A stretch of DNA of 64,000 nucleotides from Serripes groenlandicus. Taxonomy: Eukaryota > Mollusca > Bivalvia > Cardiida > Cardiidae. The stretch spans positions 186,001 through 250,000 of the forward strand of contig JASEVX010000099.1 of assembly GCA_031761405.1 (NCBI GenBank), given 5' to 3'. The number at the start of each line of letters is the position of its first letter. The first letter of the stretch is position 1. Position numbers and translations under genes: made by a program. Under the pieces are notes generated by a model that ran no database searches, was not told the origin of the DNA, and worked only from the letters and a program-made list of their open reading frames with translations. Below, piece after piece: positions 11,643 through 22,290 of the stretch.

Positions 11643-12916
11643 CAAGAGGGCCATAATGGACCTGCATCGCTCACCTGATTTTATTTTATTTTCACTTTAG
11701 CCATATAAGCCCTGCCACCTGACTGCCATAGTTTCTGACCAATCAAAATAGCTTGAAGGAATTGAAAAGAGGGTCACCCTAGGAACATTTCTACAAAATT
11801 ATTTGAAAATCGGCCAGACACTTTCGTCGGAGAAGATTTTTTAAGTTTTCACTATGGCCATATAAGGCAAAATAGCCCCGCCCCCTGACGGCCATGTTTT
11901 TTCACTAATCAACATGGCTTGAAGGAGTCTCATAGAGGGTCATCCAAGGAACATTTCTACAAAATTATTTGAAAATCGGCCGACACTTTCGGAGGAGAAT
12001 TTTTTTTAAGTTTTCACATTAGCCATATAAGGCAAAATAGCCCCTCCCCCTGGTGAAGTGGAGGTCATGTTTTTCGACCAATCAACATGGCTTGAAGGAA
12101 TCTGATAGAGGGTCATCCAAGGAACATTTCTACAAAATTATTTGAAAATCTGCCAACCAGTTTGGGAGAAGAAGAATTTTGAAGTTTTTTCATTTCATTG
12201 CTTCTGGTGAGGTCATTGAGAGGATGCTTTATGTGAAGTTTCATCCCAATTGACCCACTGGTTACTGAGGAGAAGAAGTTGACGGACGCCGGACAAAAGG
12301 CGATCACAATAACTCGCAATATTTGAAAATTGGCCCGACACTTTCGGAGGAGAGGATATTTTAAGTTTTCACTAAAGCCATATAAGGCAAAATAGCCCCA
12401 CCCCCTGGTAGTCATATTTTTCAACCAATCAACATGGCTTGAAGGAATCTGATAGAGGGTCACCCAATGAACATTTCTACAAAATTATTTGAAAATCGGC
12501 TGAACACTTTCGTCGAAGAGTATTGTTTAAGTTTTCACTATAGCTATATACAGCAAAATAGCCCCGCCCCCTGGCGACCATGTTTTTCAACCAATCAACA
12601 TTTCTTGAAGGAATCTAATAAAGGGGCACCCAAGGAACATTTCTACAAAATTATTTGAAAATCGGCCTGACACTTTTGGAGGAGAAGATTTTTTAAGTTT
12701 TCACTATTTTTTTCTTTGGGTTGCCATAGAAACCAGAATTATGGATGGATAAAAAAAAATTGAAGGAGTTTAAGAGAGGACATTGAGAGGATGCTTCCTA
12801 TGAAGTTTCAATCAAATTGACCAAGTGGTTAGGGAGAAGAAGTCCTTTAAAGGAAAAAGTTAACGCACGCACGACAGACAATTCGCCATGACATAAGCGC
12901 CAGTGGAGCTAAAAAG
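11643..12916 (+). mobile_element. GGCCATGATGGCC-type repeat, longer composite copy
   Basis: It starts AGAGGGCCATAATGGACCTG with ATCGCTCACCTGATT and ends GGAGCTAAAAAG. Six or so internal ~180-bp units are present. The unique tail (TTGACGGACGCCGGACAAAA then GGCGATCACAATAACTCGCA) occurs in the middle, at about 12,278-12,320, and a second degenerate tail (GTTAACGCACGCACGACAGA) at about 12,859. Thus one tail is followed by more units, which indicates internal recombination or a nested second copy. Confidence 0.72.
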
Positions 12917-13680
12917 TAAATTGGTACAAAAAACTTAACCAAAATTCTAAGTAAAAAAAGGGCAATAGTTCATACAAAAACCTTGACAGAGTTATGTACT
13001 CTTGTCTGTTGATTGAGGTAATGATGGTGAAAAAGTGTTGTAAGTTTCAAAGCAATATCTGTATTGGTTTTGAAAAAAAGTAAATTGGTACAAAAATCTT
13101 AACCAAAATTCTAATTCGAAAAAAGGCAATAATTCATACAAAAACCTTGACAGAGTTATGTACTCTTGTCTGTTGATGGAGGTAATGATGGTGAAATAGT
13201 TTTGTAAGTTTCAAAGCAATATCTATAGTGGTTTTGAAAAAAAGTAAATTGGTACAAAAAACTTAACCAAAATTCTAAGTCGAAAAAGGGCCATAATTCT
13301 TACAAAAATCTTGACAGAGTTATGTACTCTGGTCTGTTGGTAGAAGTAATGATGGTGAATAAGTGTTGTAAGTTTCGAATCCATATCTGTAATGGTTTTG
13401 AAAAAAAAGTCAATTGGTACAAAAAACTTAACCAAATTTCTAAGTAAAAAAAAGGGCCATAATTCTTACAAAAACCTCGACAGAGTTATGTACTATTGTC
13501 TGTTGTAGAGGTAATGATGGTGAATAAGTGTTGTAAGTTTCAAAGCAATATCTGTAATGGTTTTGACAAAAAAAGGGATTGGTACAAAAACCTTAACCAA
13601 GGTGTGACACCAACGACGATGCCCACGCTGGGGCGAGTAGTATAGCTAGCCTTTTCTTCGAAAAACTCGAGCTAAAAAGG
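12917..13680 (+). repeat. 164-bp tandem repeat, about four and a half units
   Basis: AAATTGGTACAAAAA begins units at about 12,917, 13,081, 13,245 and 13,409, then 13,574 (partial). Each contains TTGACAGAGTTATGTACTCT and GTAATGATGGTGAAAAAGTG, a unit type I recognise from many bivalve genomes. The right edge ends AACTCGAGCTAAAAAGG, similar to the GAGCTAAAAAG end of the preceding element, so both may share a terminal sequence. Confidence 0.78.
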
Positions 13681-13809
13681 AAGACAAATGACAAAACTTT
13701 GAATAAGAAAAATCTTAAAAAAATGAAATATGTCTTTTTTGCCTGTATGTTTGTGGAGGTTCTGAATTTTTAAACTACTAAATACTATAAAATATGAACG
13801 CTTTTATCT

Positions 13810-13930
13810 CAAATTGTGATCATATTTACATGACATTTTCAGAATATTTGGAAAATGGGAATAAATGGTGCCAATAAGAAATTTAAACACATGCATTCTG
13901 AAAATGTCATGTAAATATGATCACAATTTG
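13810..13930. repeat. Perfect 36-bp inverted repeat with 49-bp loop
   Basis: The arm at 13810-13845 is an exact reverse complement of the arm at 13895-13930 (it contains TGTGATCATATTTACATGAC). There is no mismatch over 36 bp, so the structure is young or maintained. No terminal CCC/TTAA features are present, so it does not belong to the MITE families named here. Confidence 0.85.
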
Positions 13931-14063
13931 AAACAATACTTACTTATTATTACTGACATATGTTTATAGAATAACCATTTTCATATAAAATCACACAATC
14001 TTGTTAAAATTTGATACAACAGGACCACCATACAAATGCTTTTTTCAATTACGCTGGTAAATG

Positions 14064-14265
14064 ATAGTGGTGCAGATGTAGAGCGTCGGTCTCTGGTATC
14101 AAAGGTCCCTGGTTCAAGTCCCGTGATGAGCGGGTCCTGACTGTGGGATTTTTCCACACAGACGGCGTGAGTACTGGTTAAGTCTCCAGGAAACAGACAT
14201 CGAGCGTGATTAATATAAGCTGAAAGCTTGTTTCACAATCAATGTAAAATAAATAAGTTTAAACT
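14064..14265 (+). mobile_element. SINE-B copy
   Basis: The head is GTGGTGCAGATGTAGAGCG with GGTTCAAGTCCCGTG as the B-box, followed by the family body GAGCGGGTCCTGACTGTGGG and the end AATAAATAAGTTTAAACT. It shares about 90% with the copy at 32,955. It is a tRNA-derived SINE unrelated in body to SINE-A. Confidence 0.78.
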
Positions 14266-15230
14266 AACGATAGTCTCCCTTGGTGTTAATTTTCAAAGTG
14301 GCCGCCATTTGACACGTTTGTTTGGAAATTCCACAGAAATTAATGTATTTTTTTGTGCGAGTTAATTTATCAAGACATATAAAGGAACGAGCGCTTGATA
14401 TAGTTAACAGTAAAGTTTAATTACAATTTTCCAAATTAACCATAAGATATTTGGTTGTTCCATCCTATTGCAAATATTCATGTCGTTAGTCTACCTCTTT
14501 TCAAATGCAGTGAACCAAATGATAGCCACAACGTATACCGTTAAATGATTTAAACAATACTTGTATGAATTTCATTATCATCTTTTGAGAGGACATGCGT
14601 TATTTATCTTGAAATGATGAAGGGCCCTTTTCGTCGGTAAATCTTCCATCCGAATTTATGACAAGTTTACAAACTCTGGAAAGGCTGATGTTGTTCAAAG
14701 TATTTAAACAAACAAATCAATCCGGTGGCTGCATTCAAAGATATTTTAGTAGAATAATTCAATAGATATTTTTTTTCATCGAGATCAGTTTACAGACATT
14801 TTAAAACCTGCCGCTGTTGAAAGTTGAGCAACCAAACGAATGAGAACATTTTACGCTGTTTGTGGCATACACAATTCTTGACGGGATAATTCTTTATACG
14901 AGTTTAGATAAGTGAAAAACTATATATTAGAATTACCTACTGCAAAGCCTTTGTCCTCATTATTCTATTAAACGACGCTTTTAAAAGTTGACCGAGAGAA
15001 GGCGGTGTCCAAAAGCGTGCCGAAATGTTGTTTTAACCCTTCGTCAATTGTTCGCGCATGCGTATCTGTTCGATTTTTGACTGCCTAGCTTCTCGATATG
15101 ACGTCATAGGCCTAACAGAATCCTCGAAAAAACGATATTCCGGGCGGGGACTTTGCGGTGCTCTCAACTTCGTTAGTTAAAGTATTTTTTTTTTTTTTTT
15201 TGTATACTTGCCGTTGGCCATGTGGTTAGT
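14266..15230. other. Non-coding region, less repeat-like than its surroundings
   Basis: No ORF or repeat was seen. It includes a YY1-like GCCGCCATTTG (about 14,302) and the promoter-like patch described at 15,054-15,106. A poly-T tract lies at about 15,186-15,201. If this window has a real gene start, this is one of the few candidate places. Confidence 0.35.
15054..15106. promoter_or_regulatory. NRF1-like and CRE motifs (possible promoter)
   Basis: GCGCATGCG at 15054-15062 fits the NRF1 core, and TGACGTCA at 15099-15106 is a perfect palindromic cAMP-response element. A GC-richer run (CCGGGCGGGG) follows at about 15,140. In animals these motifs cluster in CpG-type promoters. No first exon could be identified, so this is only a candidate. 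Confidence 0.25.
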
Positions 15231-15253
15231 GGTTTAGGGTGTGCTTCGGCATT

Positions 15254-15332
15254 GGTCAAATGTCCTTTTCGCAGATAAGTAATAGATGGAACAGTAAAAG
15301 CTAAATTTGACTATGGTCAAATGTCCATTGCG
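15254..15332 (+). repeat. 61-bp tandem repeat, left part
   Basis: GGTCAAATGTCC occurs at 15,254 and 15,315 (61 bp apart), with AGATAAGTAATAGATGGAAC between. It continues to the right of the LINE/SINE insertion at 16,250. Confidence 0.75.
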
Positions 15333-15965
15333 AACCGAAACCTCGGAATCATCTTTAGAACCTTTACATATATGGACAAAACGATATTCTTACACCTATA
15401 TAAATCGATAGTCAGACCTCACCTGGAGTACGCAAGTACAGTATGGTCAGAAAACACCAGATAGCCATAGAAAATGTACAAAGACGAGCAACCAAAATGC
15501 TATCAAACATACAATTCCTGCCTTATCCCGATCGACTAAAACACCTAGGAATCCCATCATTGGAATATAGAAGACTAAGAGCAGACATGTTGCAAGTCTT
15601 CAAAATTCTCAACAAACACGATCTAACCTCCAAAGAGGATTTCCTTATCCTGTCAAACTACAACAAAACAAGAGGAAATAGTCTAAAATTATTCAAAAAA
15701 TCATCTAATACAAACCTAAGGAAAAATGCATTTAGCATCAGGATAGTGGATCATTGGAACTCGCTCCCAGACGCAGTCGTACTATCATCAAGCATAAATG
15801 CCTTTAAAAATAGTTTAAATAAACACTGGACCAATCACCCTTCAAAATTCAACCCACGCTGCCACTTGTCAACAAATACAAGATATGTAACAAACTTAAT
15901 AGATGGACCTTTAGAAGCCGTAGGCTTTCCAGCGGTCTCTGAACCGTAAGTAACCGTAAGTGTAG
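15333..15965 (+). pseudogene. 5'-truncated non-LTR retrotransposon (LINE) reverse transcriptase end
   Basis: The upstream frame encodes the motif LYKSIVRPHLEYASTVWS (about 15,395-15,448), which lies after the catalytic core in LINE reverse transcriptases. About 5 bp later the frame shifts; the next ORF (to a TAA at 15947-15949) continues IAIENVQRRATKML, PYPDRLKHLGIPSLEYRR and DHWNSLPDAVVLSSSINAFK, the classic C-terminal segment of jockey/CR1-type LINE ORF2. Only the last ~210 residues are present; endonuclease and RT catalytic parts are absent. The 5' truncation is usual for LINEs because reverse transcription stops early. It lies inside a 61-bp tandem repeat and its 3' end abuts SINE-A at 15,966. 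Full-length relatives would supply the machinery that copies SINEs; whether this LINE is the partner of SINE-A is not shown. Confidence 0.82.
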
Positions 15966-16246
15966 ATTGATTGATTGATTGGGGTTTAACGCCGTTTATA
16001 ACAATTTCTCAGTCATATCACGGCGGCCAGTTCACCTACTCATGCATTTCCTGGTTTTACACAACACTCTTCCCAAGCAACTGGCTGCTTTTCCACATAG
16101 ACTTAGCCCATTGGTGGAAGACGAATGACGCATGTCGCATTGACTTTTGTCAATCGTCGGAAAGAAAGTTGGCCGAGCCGGGATTCGAACTCACAACCCC
16201 TGGATTGACAGCCCGCGTCGCTACCGACTGAGCTACCGGGGCTCGG
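15966..16246 (-). mobile_element. SINE-A, full-length (tRNA-like head at right)
   Basis: It starts with (GATT)n and GGGGTTTAACGCCGTTTATA and ends CGACTGAGCTACCGGGGCTC. It shares about 95% with the copy at 11,226, including the B-box GGATTCGAACTC. Its 3' tail faces the LINE's 3' end. The ORF at 15971-16231 is a shadow. Confidence 0.85.
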
Positions 16247-16249
16247 CCC

Positions 16250-16385
16250 ATCGTGTAGATAAGTAATAGAAGGAACAGTAAAAGCTAAATTTGACTATGG
16301 TCAAATGTCCATTGTGTAGATAAGTAATAGAAGGAACAGTAAAAGCTAAATTTGACTATGGTCAAATGTCCATTGTGAAGATAAG
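16250..16385 (+). repeat. 61-bp tandem repeat, right part
   Basis: GGTCAAATGTCC occurs at 16,299 and 16,360, again 61 bp apart, with TAAGTAATAGAAGGAACAGT in each unit. Together with 15,254-15,332 this is one array split by the LINE and SINE-A. Confidence 0.8.
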
Positions 16386-17829
16386 ATATAGTTTTGATAA
16401 AACACCTATTGGCAAACGTGGTCGGCATGTTGGAAACAATATCAGGGACTGTTAAAAATTGAAGGTTGAAATGTTGTCAAATATTTGTAAATTCTTATGG
16501 AAATAAATATTCATCCGTCTCTGCATTTTTATTTTCTTTCTATAAACTATATTGTTTGTTGTGTTATGCAATTAAATATATTGAATTGTATTGTGTATAT
16601 ATACTATCTACAAATCTCAGTACTACCTACTATAGTGTATATCTCATATTGATTGAATTTTAACTAACCTGAGCACAAAGTGTTCAAGGTGAACTAATAT
16701 GACCACCCTGTATCGGTCGTCAAAAACTTTAGTTGACCCGAGCACAAAGTTATCTACTGTGATATGCCTGTGTTTGGCATCCATCGGTATGGTCGTGAGC
16801 TGTTTACTTAAATAACATCTTCAATCACAGGGCCATTTCAATCAAACTTGCCAGGAATGTCCTTTTGGTGATCCTCTTAAAACTGTTCAAAAAATTAAAT
16901 TATAGATATAACTCTGGTTGACATGGCTTCAGGTATGGGGAAAATAACATAACTTTAGTTTATTCTCTCCTGAAAATGCTGGTCTGATTTCAAGATTATT
17001 TGAAAGATTTGTTATCATGAACCCTCTACATCACAAATTTAACTCATACTGATGTTCTTCAGTCTTTATTATAAAGCGGTAAAGTAACGATACTTTTTAA
17101 AATATTTTTCTGCTTTAAATAGCTTTTCTGATTTCACGAGTTTTTTGCTGAAATATTCCTTAGGTTACCATCTACATAACTGGTTTAAGCCATATTGATT
17201 TGTTGAAGGCGAAATCAGAAAGGTGGCGATTTTTTATATAAAATATTTATCCTATGAATGTTTTCTTCTTACTTTAACATAATGTAATGGAAAAGTTCCC
17301 TGGATGACTCTCCCTTATGTGTCAATGGTAACACATCTTAAGCTGCTCGACTGATTTTAAAATACTTTTACAGAAATGTTCCCTTGGTGACCCTCTGTAT
17401 CCTGGGGTTATTTGCAGTGGGGTCAGCATTTAATTTAATGTTACACTAGTAATAGAAAACGTCCACACATTGTAAGGCTGCGATACTTTGCACCAACATA
17501 ACACGCCAATCCAAAGTGGTCGTCAGATGTAATCACATGTATACATATTTTTTAAACATAGCTGCTCTGTAATGACATTCCGTTTTATCATTTTTTATTG
17601 TTATAATACTGGTGGGGCTGCACTACCACTTTTTTTTTTATCTGAAAGTGTATTTAAGTTTATGCAACAAATAGGCAGACGGTGATTGACAGACTAGAGA
17701 GAGTCTTCACTGTTCGCAGATTCGCTGAGACCCGAAGTTGCTAGACAAGGAACATGGTTGTTTTGTCATACATATTAAAACTTGTAATACACACGATATT
17801 ACATTTAACAACAATACTTCAAGCATAAC
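16386..17829. other. Non-coding region with weak traces of an old repeat
   Basis: At about 16,830-17,440 three faint units of a molluscan repeat can be read: CAGGGCCATTTCAATCAAAC, TTGCCAGGAATGTCC and GTGATCCTCT, then GTTCCCTGGATGACTCTCCC, then AATGTTCCCTTGGTGACCCT. They are too diverged for clear unit boundaries. The ORF at 16466-16663 lies in AT-rich DNA without features. Confidence 0.4.
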
Positions 17830-18060
17830 CAACATTTTTAAGTTATAGCACGGCGCTACCTGGATAAGTTATAAGTACTACTGGTCCATTTAATCTGACT
17901 GACTTCGCCGAATCAGTCTTTATGCTAACCCCACACTCCTGAGCGTTACGGAAGGAAAGCCATTACTACAGTTTTTAAGGCATTGGTATGACCAAGCCGG
18001 GGATCGAACACGCACCCGAGACGAACGCTCTAGAACCATTACACCAACGATGCGGTCATT
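17830..18060 (-). mobile_element. SINE-C copy (tRNA-like head at right)
   Basis: On the plus strand it reads TTAAGTTATAGCACGGCG, CTACCTGGATAAGTTATAAG, TACTACTGGTCCATTTAATC, then GGTATGACCAAGCCGGGGAT with CGAAC, ending with an eroded head. The reverse complement matches the copies at 20,374 and 32,391. The CTACCTGGATAAGTTA to TCCATTTAATC segment is the same sequence that forms the 47-bp satellite at 50.6-56.8 kb. Confidence 0.75.
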
Positions 18061-18414
18061 AACATATATGACAGACAGATACATGGACAGATGACTGTAA
18101 CGTGATCCGTGAGTGTCACACTGGCAAGTCGGTTGAGACGGAAACACAACTACAATGATCATTTTTGCGTGTTGTGTAACCTGTCAGTACATAGTGCCAA
18201 CACTAAGTCAAAATGTGACGGACGGACTGACAAATTGATAAATGACAGTAAAATATTCCGAGAGTGTGCCAAGGCAGGCGGCCGATTATAATTATCATGT
18301 TTGCATTACCTGCCAGTAAAGGGTTTAAAAACTCCCCGTGCCAAAACAAGCGACCTAATTATTGTGTTATCAAAGAAAGGTTCTAATACAGAACAAAAAC
18401 GAGACATCCCTTTG

Positions 18415-18576
18415 TTAACCCTTTCCAACTGCAAACGCATTTTGATGCAATAGCAGCAGACGACTTTTCAACTTTATTTAACAATTAAGATTACTTTTAT
18501 GGAGATTTTTCAGATTTTTGTCACTATGTTTTCATAGTCGTCTGCTGCAGATTTGTTTTATGTTGGAAAGGGTTAA
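18415..18576. mobile_element. MITE-1, shorter variant
   Basis: TTAA at 18415-18418 and 18573-18576, ends CCCTTTCCAACTGC and TGTTGGAAAGGG. It carries AATAGCAGCAGACGACTTTT and GTCGTCTGCTGCAGATTTGT. The central hairpin is deleted (about 160 bp instead of 230). Confidence 0.75.
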
Positions 18577-18930
18577 ACAATTTTAACCATTGATTGCTGA
18601 AACCGATTTTGTGAAGCAAGAAATACGTTCTATCTAACGCGTGGAAAACATTATTGACGGTTCAGTTTCGACAAATATGATTAAAGAGAGACAACTCCTA
18701 CAAACTTATATGTAGATTTTGCAGAGCTACATCCCTTATACCGCCGGTAAAACCACCCTGCGAATTGTCTAGCTCTTACACATGTATTTACAAGTCTTTG
18801 TTAAATATTGAAAAGTGAACACTATCGATCAAGATCATACTGCACGAAAGTGCGAGCTGATTTTGGTCTATTTTATTCGCGCAACTGTAGTTTAAAGTCG
18901 TATATAACATGTTACAAAAGTGTTGTTCCC

Positions 18931-19114
18931 ATTCCCGCATACATACGGTGTAGCAGGGAATGTTTGAAATCATAATGAACAATTCCCATTTTGCCGCATT
19001 GTTGTCAGCTCCATACAATAATCAAACTTTCCTTTATCTAGAAGTTATCCATAATTTACCCAAGATATTTTCAAAGTCATCTTCTGCTGATTTGTTCAAA
19101 GTGTGAAAGAGTTT
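18931..19114. mobile_element. MITE-1-like remnant (unit 1)
   Basis: It corresponds to the TTAA-flanked element at 25,139-25,332 of unit 2 but has lost both TTAA ends (GTTCCCATTCCCGC and AGAGTTTATG). It keeps CATCTTCTGCTGATTTGTTC. Confidence 0.55.
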
Positions 19115-19195
19115 ATGTCGCCTATAGCAGGATAATAATTCAGTTAATTAAACGTTGTTTTACAGAAATCCAAAAATGATCATCATGAAACAACT

Positions 19196-19431
19196 AGTTG
19201 ATCGGAGTTTAACCCCGTTTTTAACATTGTATCGGTTATATAACGGTGATCAGGTCACCAAACCATGTGTTTCTACCGGTACTTAACACAACATCAGTCG
19301 AAGACGCATACTGCTATGGACAGTGAATTGTGTCAATCTTCGGAATCAAATCAGTGGCTGAGGCTTAGTTCGAACACACCACTTCTGGTTTGATAATCCT
19401 CGGTGTTACACTTTGAGCTATCGCAGCCCGA
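19196..19431 (-). mobile_element. SINE-A-related copy, diverged (unit 1)
   Basis: GATCGGAGTTTAACCCCGTT at left and TTTGAGCTATCGCAGCCCGA at right, with TTAGTTCGAACACACC as B-box region. The same layout as SINE-A but about 70% alike, so it is an older subfamily. Its duplicate lies at 25,410. Confidence 0.68.
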
Positions 19432-19444
19432 TTGTCTAAAATAA

Positions 19445-19646
19445 TTCACCCTTTCCCAAATACAGACGGAAACGTTTTGAAGCCTCTGCAGAGGATGACT
19501 CTTGAAAACATAGGTATTCTGTCTCCTTTTGACATAATGTTTTAATATATTTTTTTAATTATTATAGTTTTATTCTTTAATATTTTCCACATTTAAACAG
19601 ATATATGTTTAAAGCAGTTGGTTGCTTGTAAGTGGGAAAGGGTTAA
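19445..19646. mobile_element. MITE-1 copy (unit 1)
   Basis: Left end TTCACCCTTTCCCAAAT, right end AAGTGGGAAAGGGTTAA (TTAA at 19643-19646). The inner arm GCCTCTGCAGAGGATGAC is recognisable. Its duplicate is at 25,660. Confidence 0.65.
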
Positions 19647-19681
19647 ACCTTATTATTATAAAATGAAATACCCTAGCTCTT

Positions 19682-19800
19682 TGAGTGGGAGAGTTTTGAA
19701 AGCATCTCAGACAAATCCCAGAACCCGGACCGGGATTTGAATCCCGGATCACTCAAATGCTAGTCCATCGTGTTAACCAGTAGACCGACCACCTGACCAC
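19682..19800 (-). mobile_element. SINE-D head (tRNA-derived), unit 1
   Basis: In reverse it reads GGTCTACTGGTTAACACGAT then GGGATTCAAATCCCGGTCCG, giving A- and B-box-like parts and a T-arm stem (CCGGGATTCAAATCCCGG). This resembles a tRNA but lacks an intact anticodon arm, so it is a SINE rather than a tRNA gene. Its duplicate is at 25,977. Confidence 0.6.
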
Positions 19801-19921
19801 ACTTGCACGTAACGTAATTGTTTCTTCTGTTGTCGCTACTCCATCTTTATATTTTTATTTCACATTCCAAGAGTTCTGCATTCATTTTCACCAAACTTGG
19901 CAGGTACCACGGTGATAACAC

Positions 19922-20060
19922 TTAACCCTTTCATTGCCGAATTTTACAAAAACGATTCTTCCATATTGGAAGTTGGACCACTCCGTTATTCGTCCAATAG
20001 GAATTTGGTAAAATGTAATGTATACGTTACGAGCTGTCTCTCCTGAAATCTGCATTGGTT
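19922..20060. mobile_element. MITE-2 copy lacking its right end (unit 1)
   Basis: Starts TTAACCCTTTCATTGCCGAA and includes CCATATTGGAAGTTGGACCA; compared with 26,212-26,388, the last ~40 bp with AGCGAAAGAGTTAA are gone. Confidence 0.6.
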
Positions 20061-20256
20061 TTCTGTCTTTCACGTACCAGTACCGCATACAACATTCTTA
20101 CCATTCGTCCACTTGTTAGTCCAATGGCGAGAGACGAATGAAACTAGTCACAATCACTTTGGTCAATCATCTGAAATAACGAATGACAGAGCCAAGGTTC
20201 GAACTCATGACCCCTAAATTGACAGTCCGTGTTCTTACCACTTAGCTTTTGCTACT
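20061..20256 (-). mobile_element. SINE-A-related fragment (unit 1)
   Basis: GTCCAATGGCGAGAGACGAA, GGTCAATCATCTGAAATAAC and CAAGGTTCGAACTCATGACC follow the SINE-A order. The head is eroded. Its duplicate is at 26,391. Confidence 0.6.
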
Positions 20257-20373
20257 CGACACATTTCAAAGGCTTTCTTTTCATGCTTTAAAGGAAATAG
20301 AATGATGTTAATTAACCACGCGGATGACTATATTTTGGTAAACTCTAAGTAAGTGGCAATATTTAAGTCAGGG

Positions 20374-20620
20374 GCCTATATTGGCTGAACTATGGTAGAG
20401 CGTCCGCCTCGGATGCGGGAGGTCGTGATTTCGATCCCCGGCCGGGTCATACCAAAGACTTTAGAAATGGTAGTAATGACTGCCCTCCTTGGCGCTCAGG
20501 GTTGCGGGGATTACGACAGACTGGCTGGTGTCAGGATAAGGACAAGTAGTACTAGTAACTTACCCGGAAAACGCCGTGATATAACTAAAACAATGTTGAA
20601 ATAGCGTAAAACACCGTACA
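20374..20620 (+). mobile_element. SINE-C, full-length, unit 1 only
   Basis: The head ACTATGGTAGAGCGTCCGCC and GTGATTTCGATCCCCGGCCG are A- and B-box-like. The body has CATACCAAAGACTTTAGAAA, GTGTCAGGATAAGGACAAGT and AACTTACCCGGAAAACGCCG. Unit 2 has no insertion between its equivalents of GTAAACTCTAA and CAAATGATAAAT (about 26,735), so this SINE arrived after the duplication. The ORF at 20392-20604 is a shadow. Confidence 0.82.
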
Positions 20621-21051
20621 AATGATAAATCATTGGCTGAAAAATCATATAAAGGCCAATGTTTAGTGGGGTCAGGTCTGCAATTTCCAAATATGTCTTC
20701 AGGTACATTGTTGAAGCAGCGTTTCTATGTATATTTCTTTACCTGTTAATATGCTTACAAAAACTTAAGAATCGTTACATATCACTTAAATTAAACCATT
20801 AACATTTCATATTTTCGATTTTCCGGGATTATCAAGTCCATGTTGCGGCCCACACGGCCTAAGGGAAGCTATACCCCTGAACGTAGGATATTCAAAATCT
20901 GGATCCAAAACGACAAACAACTATAATGTGTTCGGAGTGTGTTCTCCAGTATCTGATTGGTCAGAAACAAATTATTTTTTTGAAATTGACCAATGAAGTT
21001 TCTTATCTGCATAAGCACTGTTGACATTTTCAGAGTTTAATAGTTTCGGGC

Positions 21052-22290
21052 TTGGTAAGCCCAGTGAAGATGCCCCTGAGACGTGTACCTATAGGGTTGA
21101 AACAAAAGCTGAAAAGGGAAATACAAAGAATGGTAAAAGCAAACATCTTCACAAAAGTAGATACACCGACAGATTGGGTTTCGAGCCTGGTAATAGTGAA
21201 GAAACCAAGTGAAAAACTTCGGATATGCATAGATCCATCTCCGCTAAATAAAGGTTTGAAGAGAAACCATTACCCACTTGCGGGGATTGAAGACCTGTTG
21301 CCAGAACTTAATGAATCAAAGGTTTTCAGCAAATGTGATGTAAAAAACGGATTTTGGCATGCTGGCCTGGATGATTCGTCAAGCTACTTGGCTACATTTG
21401 AGACTCCATTCGGGAGATATAGATGGAACAAAATGCCATTTGGAATTTCCCCAGCCCCCGAATATTTCAAGCAGTACTTGGAGAAGATCCTAGTGGGTCT
21501 AGAAGGTGTTAAAACCAACGCAGATGACATACTCATCTATGGCAAAGGGAAAACGCTTGCCGAGGCGACCAAACATCATGATAGACATCTGGTGAAACTT
21601 CTGGAGAGATGTCAAGAGAAAAACATTAAGCTAAGCAAAGAGAAAGTTAAGTTACACCAGAAAGAGATACCATTCACGGGCCACCTGTTGACAGTCAATG
21701 GTGTAAAGCCAGATAGCTCAAAGATTGAAGCAGTGATGGATATGCAAAAACCCAGAGACAAGAAAGCAGTTTAAAGACTGCTAGGTGTTGTGAATTACTT
21801 AACACAGTTCTTGGACAATTTAAGTGACATATGTGAGCCAATCCGCAAGCTTACTCACGAAGACGCAGTTTTGAACTGGACACATGAACAGGATGAAGCA
21901 GTTGAGAACATTACATCAGCAGTGTGCAATGCTCCAGTTCTGAGATACTTCAATCCAAAGCTGGAATAAACCCTACAGTGTGACGCATCAGACATAGGTC
22001 TAGGAGCAACATTAATGCAAAAAGGGCAGTCCGTCGCCTATGCTAGCCGAGCCCTTACGGCAACCGAGCAAAATTATGCGAGCATTAAAAGGGAACTTCT
22101 TGCGGTAGTGTTTGGGTTTGAACAATTTCATCAGTTCACATACGGGCGCAGAGGACTAATCGAAAGTGATCACAAACCACTCGAAATAATCAGAAAGAAA
22201 CCACTGCACAAAGCTCCGAAGCGCCTTCAGCGAATGTTACTCAGATTACAATTGTAGGATTTTGAGATCATGTACCGCATCACAGTGTAA
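21052..22290 (+). pseudogene. Ty3/gypsy pol: reverse transcriptase and RNase H
   Basis: One frame runs RT into RNase H with nonsense codons at 21772-21774, 21967-21969, 22255-22257 and 22288-22290. RT motifs: TDWVSSLVIVKK, LRICIDPSPLNKGLKR, FSKCDVKNGFWH (catalytic Asp), RYRWNKMPFGISPAPEYFKQ, and NADDILIYGKG in place of the usual (Y/V)xDDIL; the two Asp remain. Thumb/connection: FTGHLLTVNGVKPDSSKIEA and RLLGVVNYL. RNase H: LQCDASDIGLGATLMQKG (first catalytic Asp), YASRALTATEQNYASIKREL (Glu) and ESDHKPLEII (Asp). These enzymes would copy element RNA to DNA. The pattern resembles K02A2.6-like gypsy elements common in invertebrates. The four stops make it non-functional. The first codon is an artefact of truncation; there is no genuine start. 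Confidence 0.88.

Noticed and set aside
18109..18291. Short ORF with two Cys pairs (HNYNDHFCVLCNLSVHSANT)
   Set aside because: It resembles a zinc finger only superficially; 60 codons, no neighbouring exon, and it overlaps a SINE-C flank.
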